Source: Porphyra umbilicalis
Lineage: Eukaryota > Rhodophyta > Bangiophyceae > Bangiales > Bangiaceae
DNA: 64,000 nt
Direction: 5' to 3'
NCBI GenBank assembly: GCA_002049455.2
Contig: KV919036.1
Span: 1-64,000 of the forward strand
The translations under genes were made by a program, and so were the position numbers. Below are positions 9,206 to 19,211 of the stretch, piece after piece; positions within the stretch are counted from its first letter, which is position 1; each line of letters opens with the position of its first letter. The notes beneath the pieces are model-generated. The model ran no database searches. It saw only the letters and a program-made list of their open reading frames with translations, and was not told the DNA's origin.

Positions 9206-12132
9206 TTGGCCCCCTCCCTTGCGACACCCCACGGCCCCCCTGGGTCTCACGCCCCGCCTGCTCCCTCCGCAGCTGCTGTTTCTGTGTGTGCCGTCTCCAT
9301 CAACATAGCGGGCCGAGGCGGTCATGGTGGCAAGCGCGCGTTGTTCTCAGGTGCAGGTAATGAGGGTCGCAAAGTGCCGCGCATTGCCAACGCGGCCGGC
9401 GCGGCCGCTCCACCGTCGGTACGGGATGAACACGCCGAGGATGGCGTACAAGCTGGTGCGTCTTCCACTCCGCTTGCGCCTAACGCCAGTGCTGCCGCGG
9501 TCTTCCCTAGTGGCGTGCCAATCCACAACGGAGCGGCGGAGGGGCAGATTCCGACCGCTTTTCCCAACGTCTCTGGTGGGTCGGCCATCGCGCCAATGGT
9601 GGAGTTCACCGCCCCACCGCCGCCGCCGCTTTTCGAGGCGCCGCTGTTCCCGTTCTCCTCGAGTATGACTGCGACGGCTGGCATGCCACCGCCCATGAGC
9701 TTTCCTGGTATGCCAGGCATGCCTGTTCCAGGGTACAGCCCGTACGGCTCGCAGCCGCACATGGCTCATCCGCAGATGATGCCGCCCGGGGTGACGCCGA
9801 TGACGCCGGCGGGAATGATGGGTCCGTTCCCGACCAACTCGTTTTTTGGGACGGCGATGGCCGTCAACGCCCAGTCTGGCGCGCTGCTGCCGCCGGCTGG
9901 CAGCCCGACGAGCCCACTTTCTCTGCAGCGTCAGAGCCTCCTGTTCATGTTGGCGCCGCGGCTTTGTCGTCATTGTCCGCCCCGTCGTCCGCAGCGGCGG
10001 CGCCTGCGGTAAGTTTTTCTCCGACGACGCCGGCGCCGGCGGCGTCTTCGCCCGGTGCGGCTGCTCCTGGTGCGGCATTGACGAACCCATCGTCCAGCCG
10101 TTCTCCGACTGTCCACTTGTCATCGCTGGCCGCGACTTCGCAAGCGACATCACCCACTACGCTGGCTCGTGTTGCTGCTCCTCCTTTGGTGCGTCCCGCC
10201 ACTCCACCGGCGCTCAGGCGGGCTGGCCGTCGCAGCGGTCCGCGCCGCACGCGGATTGTGGCGGCGCCGAGTTTGCCGCAAGGGTCGGGCCGAGTGGCGC
10301 CCCCATCACGCCCGGTAAAGCCTGCTGCGCGACCAATATTGGCTGCTGCGCCCCCTGTCGATGGTGCCGCTCGCCGGTTGGCGCCTGCCGTGCCAATGGT
10401 CCCGCCGGTTTCGACCCTCTTTGCTGCTCTCCCGGCTGCTTCGCTCCTTGCTGTTGTGCCGAGCCGCGCGTCGGCCAGTACTGGGCCTTTGGCGGTGTCT
10501 GCCGCCCCCCCGGTCGCGCCCTGTGTGCCCCCGACGGAGCACCTTGCACCCCCTGTTGCGTGTGGTGCTGCCATCGAGTCGTCGCCGCGCGCAGCTGCCT
10601 CCACTCGCGCGCCGCATGGTACTTATGCAAGCGGGCGAGGCAATGGAGGCATCAAGTCTGTCCGCTCGATTGGGGCTGCAGGGCAAGCCGTGTCACACGG
10701 GCCTGTGGGCGACCAAGTCGCGACGCAGTCCGAGATGAATACACTGGCGAAGCTGATAACGACGGCTACCGGCTTGGTGTCCGCCCTCTCCGCGGAGGTC
10801 AAGAGCATGTAGCAAGAGGTGTAGACGCAAGGTGGTTCCATCGAGCGGCTGGGTGTCGCTATCAGAGAGTTCCAGAAGCGCCCCCGCCCCACCCGAAGCT
10901 TTGTGCCCCCCGACGTCGAGGAGTACTCTAACCATGAGGAGCTCATCTAGATGTTCGGGTATGGCGTCCCCATCCTTTCGGAGGCCGCCGATTATGTCAC
11001 CAAGGCTGGTGTCAAGCTGTCGGAGATGAAAAAGGGCGCTCTCATAATGCTGAATATTCGGGCCCGCTTCAAGTCTCGCTCCTTTGGCGACGTCGGCGGT
11101 GCTGTTATCACCAAGGACGTTATGCATCACCCTGACGTTGACTTTGAGATGGTCATAGAGGTGACCATGGACGAGCACAAGAAGAATGAGGCGGAGGCGT
11201 GCAAGTACCTCACCAACTGGATTGCCGGGCCCGAGCCGCGTCTCAAAACGCCCAAGCAGGTGGCTGCTGAGAAGAAGCGGGCCGAAGCTTTTAAGGCCAA
11301 GAACGGAAAGGAGAAGCCAAATTCCAACCCGTCGGAGAAGCGCCGCGCGTACCAGCCTGTGATGCAGTCAATCTCGCACATGTACGAGGCGATCAAGCGG
11401 CCCGTCGTGGTGGCGTGGTTTGAGGCGGTCGAGAGGTCGGAGCTGGCCATGACGCCAGCAGAGGCCGCCGAGTGGCTGACGGACGTGAACCCCAGGAAGA
11501 AGCCGGAGGAGCTGTCTCAGGCGCGCTTCATGGCATCAGCCCGTGGGCGCCCGGCAATGACGGTCGCCATTCACGCAATGTACATCAACTTGGGCGTTTC
11601 CGACCGCATCCGCGCGCCCAAGCACTGCGGCGACGTAGAGGCGGCGCACGGGACGTCGGGGCACTACGCCCTGGCGCTAATGTTCGTGCGCAATGCACTC
11701 ACGCTCTTTGCGTCGGGACGACGTCGGCGCTCGGGAGTCGACAATAGGTGGTACGACTTCTGGCGGGTGGAGCTCGAGGGCTTGAAGGACCTCCTGCCCA
11801 ACAGCACCGCTCCGTGGAATGGCCTCGTCTTCACGGACGACAATGACACGCGTCGTTTTGAGTTCGATGTGGCGCTGGCACCTATTGTCGGTAAGCGCGG
11901 ACGCTTTCGTTTACCACAGGCTCCTGGTGGCGGCGGCGGCACCGTGGCTGGCAGCAGCGCATTGGCTGACGTCAGCAGCGCGAGTGGTGGCAGCCCCGTC
12001 GGTGCTAGCAGCGCCGACGGGGTTGGCCTCGCACCCAGAGGCAGTGCGCCAGGGGGCGACACCGCCGGGGGGATTGTCTTGCTGTCGGTGCCAGACTGTT
12101 GGGCGCCTCATTGGGCGGGGAAAGTGCCGTGA
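9206..12132 (+). pseudogene. Broken gene of unknown family, three in-frame TAG codons
   Basis: An N-terminal Pro/Ala/Met-rich segment (about 230 codons, frame 2, with a run such as GMPGMPVPGYSPYG) is followed after a frame change near 9880-9930 by a Ser/Ala/Pro-rich segment in frame 1. The same frame then continues through TAG codons at 10810, 10822 and 10948 into a 393-codon block (from 10951) that looks like a folded domain. That block is rich in charged helices, with segments such as MLNIRARFKSRSF, ISHMYEAIKRPVVVAWFEA and WYDFWRVELEGLKDLL, and has a Gly/Ser-rich tail. I do not recognise the family. The frame change could be an intron, but the three nonsense codons argue for a pseudogene. 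If any part is expressed, the C-terminal block from the ATG at 10951 is the candidate. Confidence 0.5.
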
Positions 12133-13410
12133 CGGACGATCCTGCGATGGAGGCCGGCGACGCGGAGAGTAGCGCGGAAGGCGGCACCGAAGCTTTTTGA
12201 GAGTTCCCGCAGGTGCGGCGCATCGTCACAACCACGAGCGTGATGAGGACGGGCGCTGAGCCGGGCGGAAATGGCTTGCGCGGCGCCGGCTTGGGCTGCG
12301 CGAGGCGCGCGTCAAGTCTGCCAGCGTTGGCATTGGTGAGCAGCGGCGCTGCCGCTGTCACCATCGGTTGAGAGGTGCGCTTTTCTCACCCCATTGTGCA
12401 TGCATTGTTGTGATTGTTTTTCGCTTTTGACACGCGCCTTCCTCTTTGCCTGGGTCGGTGCAGCCGCTCTTTTTGGCTGCCAGGTCGCTATCGCTTCCTG
12501 GCTCATTGTGTGTGCTTTGGCTCATGCTGTTCAAACGACGGCACTGTCGTCCTCGCTTGGCTTTCTTGTTTGTCGCCACTGTTCACGTTTGGGGTGAGTC
12601 TGCCTGGTTCTGCGTGGACTCTGCGTGACATTGTGACCTATGATCTTTCTTTTCTTGGTGACTACATGGCACAAGGGTGCGGCCACTGGCTAGAGGAGCC
12701 TGGCAGGCAGCAGGCGCCAAGGTGGGGCCCGTACCGCCCCCCCCCCCCCCCTAACAGCGATACAACAGCCGTAACAGCGATACAACAGCCGCAGCAGCTG
12801 CCCCCCCCCCCCCCCCCAGCAGCAGATAATAGCCGTAGCAGCCCCCCCAGATGGCGAGCAGCAGCCCCCGCCGAACGCCAGTATCCGCGTACCTGCATTG
12901 CAGACCCGCCAGTACCCCCAAAAAATGTGCACCAGCTGACGCGCTGGGGGCAGCTGGTCAGTGCGCTAGGGAAGGTCACAGGTGCTGACCGGGAGACGTG
13001 CCCCAGACAGGTGCGGAAGATTTGGTCTCCGTATCTGGAATCTCCGCTCATCGGCCGATGGGTTGACCCCCATCGACGAAAGTCCATCGCAAACCCCAAC
13101 AATGTCCATCGAACACCCCCCCCTCTTGACAAACTCTCGGTGGGTGCTCGGTCCATCGCAAACAGCGTCTCAATGGGAAAAAGTCACCATCTGACGATGG
13201 CTTGCCATACAACTGAGGGATTTTTCTTGCCCGAAGGCGCACGAGAACGCAGTACGTATTCAACTGTTTGCAGACGACCGAGACGCCAGAGGGCATCTCA
13301 TTGGTCAGATCTTGCAAATGTGGCAACGCAGTCAGCAACAATCCAGCAACTTGGACAGTTGACCAAGTGCGCAAGGGTGTCATATAAGCAGATATTGACT
13401 ATAAATACTA
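12133..13410. other. Non-coding stretch with poly-C tracts
   Basis: Contains long C homopolymers (about 12740 and 12800) next to short direct repeats of the AACAGCGATACAACAGCCG type, and repeated CCATCG motifs at 13050-13160. A long plus-strand frame covers part of it but runs through the neighbouring MITE and shows no domain, so I do not call it a gene. Confidence 0.5.
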
Positions 13411-13562
13411 CAGCCGTTCTCCCAAAAATTCCGCACCCCAACAGTTGCAAAAGAGTTCCAAATCGGCCTCTGCGGGGTCGTAGAGGGCGTCTGCGGGGTC
13501 GTAGAGGCCGATTGGGAATTCTTTTGCAACTGTTGGAGTGCGGAATTTTGGGAGAACGGCTG
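13411..13562. mobile_element. Hairpin MITE family A, copy 1 (TA target site)
   Basis: The ends are inverted repeats beginning CAGCCGTTCTCCCAAAA, flanked by TA on both sides (13409-13410 and 13563-13564). The arms extend almost through the whole element, so the single strand would fold into one long hairpin with a short centre that repeats GCGGGGTCGTAGAGG. TA duplication and a CAG start are typical of Tc1/mariner-derived non-autonomous elements. Two further copies lie at 33348 and 50952. Confidence 0.85.
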
Positions 13563-13643
13563 TATGATAGTGTACTAAATAGCACGGAGGGACGTCCACA
13601 CAGAAGGTCCTGCGGCAGGCTACAGTCATTATTCGCTTATGTT

Positions 13644-13679
13644 CCATTCACTTGGAGAGCATGCTCTACAAGTGAATGG
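13644..13679. repeat. 36-bp near-perfect palindrome
   Basis: CCATTCACTTG and its complement flank a palindromic AGAGCATGCTCT centre with one mismatched pair. It would form a hairpin in single-stranded form. No function is assigned. Confidence 0.7.
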
Positions 13680-14200
13680 CCCCTAGAGCCTCAGGACCGC
13701 GATCTCTCGTGATCTCTGACTGAAAACGGGTGCTACTTGTGTGGCGCACCCCTGCCTTGAAAACGCATTACGACTGTAAACGTCTCTGTGATTGGCCGTC
13801 CAGACGAATCTGTGGCGCGCTTAAGCAATGCCACGTGCGATTCTATTGGCTGTCCTTCGTGCGCAGCACAGCCGGGCATGGTCTGTGCATGTGGGAAAAA
13901 CTGCGAGAAAGGGCAAAGAACGCAGTGTTTGGCCACCCGTGCACCGACCCACCGACGCTCCCCTGCTTGGGGTGCGGCGGCACTCGGTGTCTGGGCTGCC
14001 GGGCCGGTCACCCCCCTTCTAGCTGGTGTGGGGTGCCCTCAAATGCCCGCACACGCGCATGCACGCGGGCCAACCCGGCCAAACAGCGACCCAAGCAGCT
14101 TTCTGAACACGGCGCATCTAACCGCTCTACCGCAGCGACCGTCGATCCATCCTCCTCGACGCAGCGGCACGTGCCGACCGGACTGCAGTGCGGGTGAACT
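13680..14200. other. Upstream region of the NB-ARC/TPR gene
   Basis: No clear TATA box and no supported gene. It presumably holds the promoter and 5' untranslated region of the downstream gene. An upstream exon cannot be excluded. Confidence 0.4.
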
Positions 14201-16408
14201 ATGCCGCTGCGGACGCTGGACAAGGAACTCGCCAACGTGTGCGCGGTCACTAGTGTCGACGCTTTGGAAGACAAGACGGCCTCGTTGGTGTCCACGATGG
14301 GCGCGTCAGAGCCGGCGCCTGGCCGCAACGGACCCGACACATCTTACGAGATTCGGTATCGCCCCCCCCCTCTTGATTGTGGCTACGTGCCCGGGGTGGA
14401 AAATGCCGACCGCGCGGAGCACGCCATTGTCGCCGCGTTGCAGGCATCCCAAGCGGGGGTGCGCATGGCGCCACGGATTGGTGTCTGCGCGGTCGGCGGG
14501 AGCGGGAAGACTACCACGTGCGCAGGGGTGGCAGCATGTGAATGGGTGCGCACGCGCTTCAGCAAGGGCACCGTATGGGTGCAGTTAGACACCTCATCAA
14601 CGCTGCGAACCGTGGCGGAAGCCGCCGTGGCGCTTGTGTATCGCTTTTGTGGCTCCGACGCAGCCAAGCGATTGGCGACCTTGTCGGAGGACAAGGACTT
14701 CGTGGCGGTTGCGGCGGGCTATGTGCAATCCGTTCGGGTCGTGGACGCAGCCGAGTGGCTGGTGGTGATTGATGATGTCTTGCACAAGAAGCGGGAGCTG
14801 CTGCGACAGCTCCTTCGGCTGATCCCGCCGTCCACCCCTGTGCTGTTCTCGACCCGGTCTGAGGCGGTCGTTTCCGCGGTGCCTGGCGCGATACTGGTGT
14901 CCATCGACGCCCTGCCTATCGACGACGCGCTGCTGGTGCTGGCCGCGGCGACGGGCAAGGCGGCGGCAGCGGGGAAATCTCCGTTTTCAGCCGCAGAAGA
15001 AGTGGGTTGGGTCCGCCGAGTACTGATCAAGACAGAGTGCCATGCATTGTCGCTGGCCATTGTCGGCTCCATGATTGGCGCCCGCGGTGGCGCGTGGCAA
15101 GCGGTGGTGGAGGCGCTGGAGCGCCGGTGGATGGACCCGGATTTTCGGTGCTCGGACAGCGACTCGCCCCGGCCGTCTGTGCGTGCGACGTTGGACGTGA
15201 GCCTCGGGCTCCTGCCCGATGGTGTCTGCCGCGAAGCTTTTGCAGCGATGGGCGTTCTCCCTACTGACGTGCATCTGCCCGTACTGATGCGGCTGTGGCA
15301 GTCTTTGCTCGAAGCGGCGGCTGCAGTGGGCTGGCGATCAGCGGCGCAATCGAGCAGCCTGAGCAGTTCGGAAGTAGAGCACTTCGTCGACGCGCTCGTA
15401 CGGGCGGGGCTTCTTCGCAGGAATGTGAACAAGTCCAGCGGGAAGCTGGTTGGTGTCTTTATCCACCCAGTTGTTGGCCAGTACGCTCTGAGCTTGCTGG
15501 GCGATGCTGTCCGCGCTACGCACCAGCGAATAGTGGACAGCTACATGGGTGGGGTGGTCGTCGACCGCCTGGACATGCACGCGTGGCGGCAGCTCCCTTT
15601 GTGGGAAGTTGCTGATGATGGCTACTGGTACGACCATGCGGTCCGCCACCTTGCGGCGGCAGGGGACGTGTGCGGGCTGGTGTCAGCCATGGATCCGGCT
15701 TGGCGAGCCGCGCGTGTGCGGGTGAGCTCGCCGCTGGCCTTCCAGGCGGACGTGGAGGTTGTGCTATCCACATTGTCGGTGGTGGTGGGCGGCACCACCC
15801 CAGAGGCTGTCCGGTCACCTGTGCTACTCGGCCGCGTGCACGCGGCGCTGGCGTTGACCCATGCTGTGCGGATTACCGGGAGCCGGCGGACCAACATGGA
15901 GGCGGCCATTATGCACTGGGACAAGGCGCTGGAGCTTGTGACTAAAGTGGATGCGCCGGCACTTTGGGCAGATTTTCAAGCGGGCTGCGGCCGTGCTTAC
16001 CGTGTCCGTGTCGACGGCTCCCGGGCGGCCAACATTGAGGAGACGATTGCCTGCTACCACCGGGCGCTTGAGGTTCGCACGCGTGAGGCGGTGCCTTTCA
16101 AGTGGGCGGAGACGCAGAGCAACCTCGGCGCCGCGCACGTCGACCGGGTGGCTGGGGACAAGGCCACCAATGTGGAGGCGGCCATTGATTGCTACAAGGG
16201 TGCGCTCACTGTCCGCACGCGGGCGGCGGCGCCACTTGAGTGGGCGTCAACGCAAAACAGCCTCGGGGCGGCCTACAGCCGCCGCGTCGACGGAGACAAG
16301 GCATCTAATTTGGAGGCGGCGATCACCTGCTATCGTGAGAGCAAACCCTGCAACGTCGATCCCATCTTCCAATTGGGGAATCTAGAGGCGCAACGTGTGG
16401 CATGCTGA
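14201..16408 (+). CDS. NB-ARC/TPR STAND protein, 5' part, interrupted by a transposon
   Basis: A STAND-type signalling ATPase. The P-loop GGSGKTT is at residues 99-105, a Walker B/kinase-2 segment (WLVVIDDV) at about 186-193, an RNBS-B-like LFSTRS at about 215-220 and a GLPL-like CHALSLAIVG further on. A winged-helix/linker region follows. TPR-like repeats of about 49 residues start at about residue 546, with the signature (A/T)I.CY..AL.VRTR...P..WA.TQ.NLG.A....R..GDKA.N.E, as in NB-ARC/TPR and CHAT-associated proteins. Host coding sequence stops at 16338. The last 22 or so codons to the TGA at 16406 come from the left end of the inserted Harbinger element, so the present product would be a 735-residue truncated protein. 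Such proteins usually sense a ligand through the repeats and oligomerise through the ATPase; the ligand here is unknown. The start is the first ATG of the open frame; an upstream exon is possible. Confidence 0.88.
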   Translation: MPLRTLDKELANVCAVTSVDALEDKTASLVSTMGASEPAPGRNGPDTSYEIRYRPPPLDCGYVPGVENADRAEHAIVAALQASQAGVRMAPRIGVCAVGGSGKTTTCAGVAACEWVRTRFSKGTVWVQLDTSSTLRTVAEAAVALVYRFCGSDAAKRLATLSEDKDFVAVAAGYVQSVRVVDAAEWLVVIDDVLHKKRELLRQLLRLIPPSTPVLFSTRSEAVVSAVPGAILVSIDALPIDDALLVLAAATGKAAAAGKSPFSAAEEVGWVRRVLIKTECHALSLAIVGSMIGARGGAWQAVVEALERRWMDPDFRCSDSDSPRPSVRATLDVSLGLLPDGVCREAFAAMGVLPTDVHLPVLMRLWQSLLEAAAAVGWRSAAQSSSLSSSEVEHFVDALVRAGLLRRNVNKSSGKLVGVFIHPVVGQYALSLLGDAVRATHQRIVDSYMGGVVVDRLDMHAWRQLPLWEVADDGYWYDHAVRHLAAAGDVCGLVSAMDPAWRAARVRVSSPLAFQADVEVVLSTLSVVVGGTTPEAVRSPVLLGRVHAALALTHAVRITGSRRTNMEAAIMHWDKALELVTKVDAPALWADFQAGCGRAYRVRVDGSRAANIEETIACYHRALEVRTREAVPFKWAETQSNLGAAHVDRVAGDKATNVEAAIDCYKGALTVRTRAAAPLEWASTQNSLGAAYSRRVDGDKASNLEAAITCYRESKPCNVDPIFQLGNLEAQRVAC
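16336..16338. repeat. Target-site duplication TGA, left copy
   Basis: TGA precedes the left terminal inverted repeat and is repeated directly after the right one at 29879-29881. A 3-bp duplication of T-N-A form is the PIF/Harbinger hallmark. Removing one TGA and the element restores the codons of the NB-ARC/TPR gene. Confidence 0.9.
16339..16358 (+). repeat. Left terminal inverted repeat, Harbinger copy 1
   Basis: GAGCAAACCCTGCAACGTCG matches the reverse complement of the right end over all 20 bases. Similarity fades after this (ATCCCA against GCCCCA). It is the presumed cleavage and recognition end for the DDE nuclease. Confidence 0.93.
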
Positions 16409-16496
16409 ATGGAGAGCCCATTCTGGGGGCCCTGTTTGGGGCCAGACGCGATGTAGTTGGGCATCGAGCTGTCTGAAACGAGCCACGAGACGGTCT

Positions 16497-16540
16497 GAAT
16501 GGGGTCGTCATTGCTGGGTTATGTGTAGCCCCATTCTGGT
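16497..16540. promoter_or_regulatory. Left subterminal AATGGGG motif pair
   Basis: GAATGGGG and its inverted partner CCCCATTC flank about 28 bp. The same motif recurs many times at the right end of the element. Subterminal repeats of this kind often bind the transposase or its Myb-like partner; that role is inferred. Confidence 0.5.
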
Positions 16541-16599
16541 AGTCCAAATCCGAATGAAAGCGAAGGAGCGCTAAGGGATCTCGATCAGCGCTTAATGAA

Positions 16600-18130
16600 A
16601 CGAAACCACCGAAAAGTTGTCCGGAAAGTGTGCCCAACAGTCGCGGTGAGATTGCCACGTCCTCGTCAAGCGCCAGATATGCCGCTAATAATCGTCGAAA
16701 CCGATGACAACGTCGAAGAAAGAGGCATTCAAAGGGACGAACGGGCCGACACCTGGCACGGCCACGACATAAATCGGGCACCTCATTGGAACTAGGCCCC
16801 TGGGAAGAATCCGATCTCCTCGTGCGCAGTCCTGTCGATTGTAAACGGATTGGATCGGGCCACAGAAGAAGCGGTAAGCGGCTGGGCGGGGAAACTGGAG
16901 AGCGGGCGTCGCCACTGGCACGATCCGCATAGTGCGGAAGGCTCGTCGCGAGATATCAACAGGTCAGATGTCGTTGCCGTTGACACTCTCGGGAGCTGTT
17001 TTGAAACCGCCCAGTTTGGAGGGAAGTGCAGTCATTGGCTGATCCAGTGAATCGAACCAATCTGTCGTCCTGGATGGCATCACTTTTCTCAAAAGCTGCA
17101 CTTTCGGTGACTAGTCGACGCCACAAACTGTCGGTTTCGGTGCCACTTGCACAATGCTCGGTTGAAGCTGGGTCGCGTCATCGGATGAGATCGTGCGTGA
17201 GTGGGCCACTGGAGGGGTGCGAAGCGCTCTGCGCATTGGGTGGACACGGCGACGCCTCAGAACGGATGGCCAGCCGGTCACGTGACCAACTGGTCATCCT
17301 TTTGACGTTGGAACGGCCGCCGCGCCAACGCCCTCGCTGGCTCAGGAGGCGTGACGGCATTCAGCGCCGCGACTCGTCAGGGGCCGCCTCGCGGCCCCTC
17401 AGCCGTCCGACGTGTGCCGCGCCCGGCGTGTCAGTCTGACGCGTGCCGCTCGACCCCCCAGCCGTCCAACGTGTGTGGCGTAGGGGCGTATGATTCCCGC
17501 CTGTAAACGGGTCTGCGTTGTCAGGCTGCCGTGGCGGGTCTCTCCGGCTCGTCCCACCCGCTCGTTCATATTTTATCGGGCGGGCACGGCGCCTCTGTGG
17601 ACGGGCTGCACGTGGGACGACGAGACGCATGCGCGCTGGTCGGTTCTCAACCGTGACCAGTTTCTGGGAGCCAGGTGTCCTGCGGGGCGGGCCAGGCTGA
17701 CGCAGTCCCCCCACACTCGCTCACCCGCCGTCGGACGGCAGGTGGGATTGGGCGGGCGGCGGGGACGCGTCTCCTCTGTGTGCGCAATCGCGCCGGTGTG
17801 GTGGGACGTCTGTGCAGCGCGCGCGCTCCGGCTGCCATCCCGCCCACCCCTCCCCTCCACCCACCACGCCCACCCCTCCCCCCCTCTGTAACCGCGCTCA
17901 TGACGCGTGTGAAGGGCGCCAACGACACGCGACGACGCCGAGCGCAGCGGCAGCGCAACGGTCGCGCTGCCACCCCGCCCTCTCCGCCTTGCACCTGCGC
18001 GGGGCCGTGTGACCACGGCACCACGGACGCCCCCCCCCCCCCCCCCCCACCTGCTGAACGGTGCGCTGCACCCTGCCGCCCTTCCCGCCTCGGGTCAACG
18101 AGCTTCGCTGGTCCCAGGGAGGACGGCTCC
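16600..18130. other. Left flank of Harbinger genes, no supported gene
   Basis: Moderate-GC DNA up to about 17300, then GC-rich DNA with C-rich runs. A TATA-like CATATTTTATC near 17567 could serve the downstream SANT gene. Relative to copy 2 this copy carries 72 extra bases at about 16870-16945. Open frames here are uninterpretable. Confidence 0.4.
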
Positions 18131-19191
18131 ATGTACGCGCCTCCCCCCCCACCGCCCCGCGCTTTCGGGCCCTCCCCTCCCCGCAATCACTCCCGCCCCC
18201 CTCCTGCCGGCCGGGGTGTTGGCCGGCCGCTTAATCAAGGCGGCCGGCCTCCGGCACCACACCGGCTGCCCTGCCCTCCTCATCCCCGCCGCCTCGGACC
18301 TGACGCTGACCGCGCCGATCCTGACGACCGACGTGTTCGTCGACGCGTCGACGACGACGGGCGCTATCACCCTCAAGCCGGCGGCGACTATCCCCGTCGG
18401 TGGAGCCCGCCTCGTCGAGCAGCGGGCCCGCCCCGCGGGCCCCCTTGGCGCAGCCCCCCTCGACGCCCGGCGGGCCCCCCACAGGCCCCCCCCCCCCCCC
18501 TTGGTGGAGCCCGCAGCGAGGACCAACGGGCGCCCCACGGGGCCCTCGACGGTGCAGCCCTCCGCGACGACTGGCGGGTCCCGGACACGGATCCCCTCGC
18601 TGGAGCCCCCCGCGACGACCGGCGGGCCCGTTTGAGGACCCAAGGTGCTGGCCGCCGGAGCCACCGGTCGACGATCACCGGCGTTCGTACGGCGTTTGGC
18701 CGCCGCCGCCCCCGTCCTCGTCCACCCACGGGTACGCGAGCGCGGGCGAGCCGTGGCCAACCGGTGGGTACGACCCCACCGGTAGCTGGTCTTCCGCGTG
18801 GCGGCCACCGCCGTACCCGGTGTGCCACCGTCCGGCGCTCTGGAGCGGCGAGTCACCCGCCAAGCCACACGGCGGGCTCGCGTACCAGTGGGCGTTGACG
18901 ACGGGGCAGCCGCAGAGCACGCCTTTGCCGTTGATGTTGTTGCCCGCGCCGCCGCAGCCCTCGCTGCAGCCGACGCCGCAGGAGCCAGCGCGCCAACCTC
19001 TGTACGTGGTCGGGAGCCACCCAGCCCCGCAGCCGACGCCGCAGCCGACGCCGCAGGAGGCAGCTCGCCACCCTCTGTACGTGGTAGGCGGCCACCAAGC
19101 CCCGCCCCCCTCGACGTTTGTGCTGGTGCCTGCTCCCCCCCAGCCTCCCCAGCAGGCCCCTCTCTACCTGACGTCGCCGTTCCAGCAGTGA
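18131..19191 (+). CDS. Pro/Arg-rich reading frame upstream of the SANT gene, frame broken at poly-C
   Basis: From an ATG reading MYAPPPPPPRAFG the frame encodes a Pro/Arg-rich protein with RWSPPRR-type repeats. Protein-like sequence continues in another frame after the poly-C run at about 18485-18500 and ends with Tyr/Pro-rich PLYVVG repeats and a TGA 20 bases before the SANT ATG. It could be the disordered N-terminal part of the SANT protein, with poly-C errors or an intron breaking the frame, or a separate ORF. The two element copies differ in several C-run lengths here, so the frame is unreliable. Confidence 0.35.
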
Positions 19192-19211
19192 ACTACAACC
19201 TCCCCAAGTCC

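Noticed and set aside
10810..10950. UAG recoded as glutamine
   Set aside because: H3 ends in TAG exactly at the canonical C-terminus in both copies, and the NB-ARC/TPR and SANT genes also end in TAG, so UAG acts as stop here.
12414..13712. 432-codon plus-strand frame
   Set aside because: It reads through poly-C runs and a hairpin MITE and has no domain; open only by composition.
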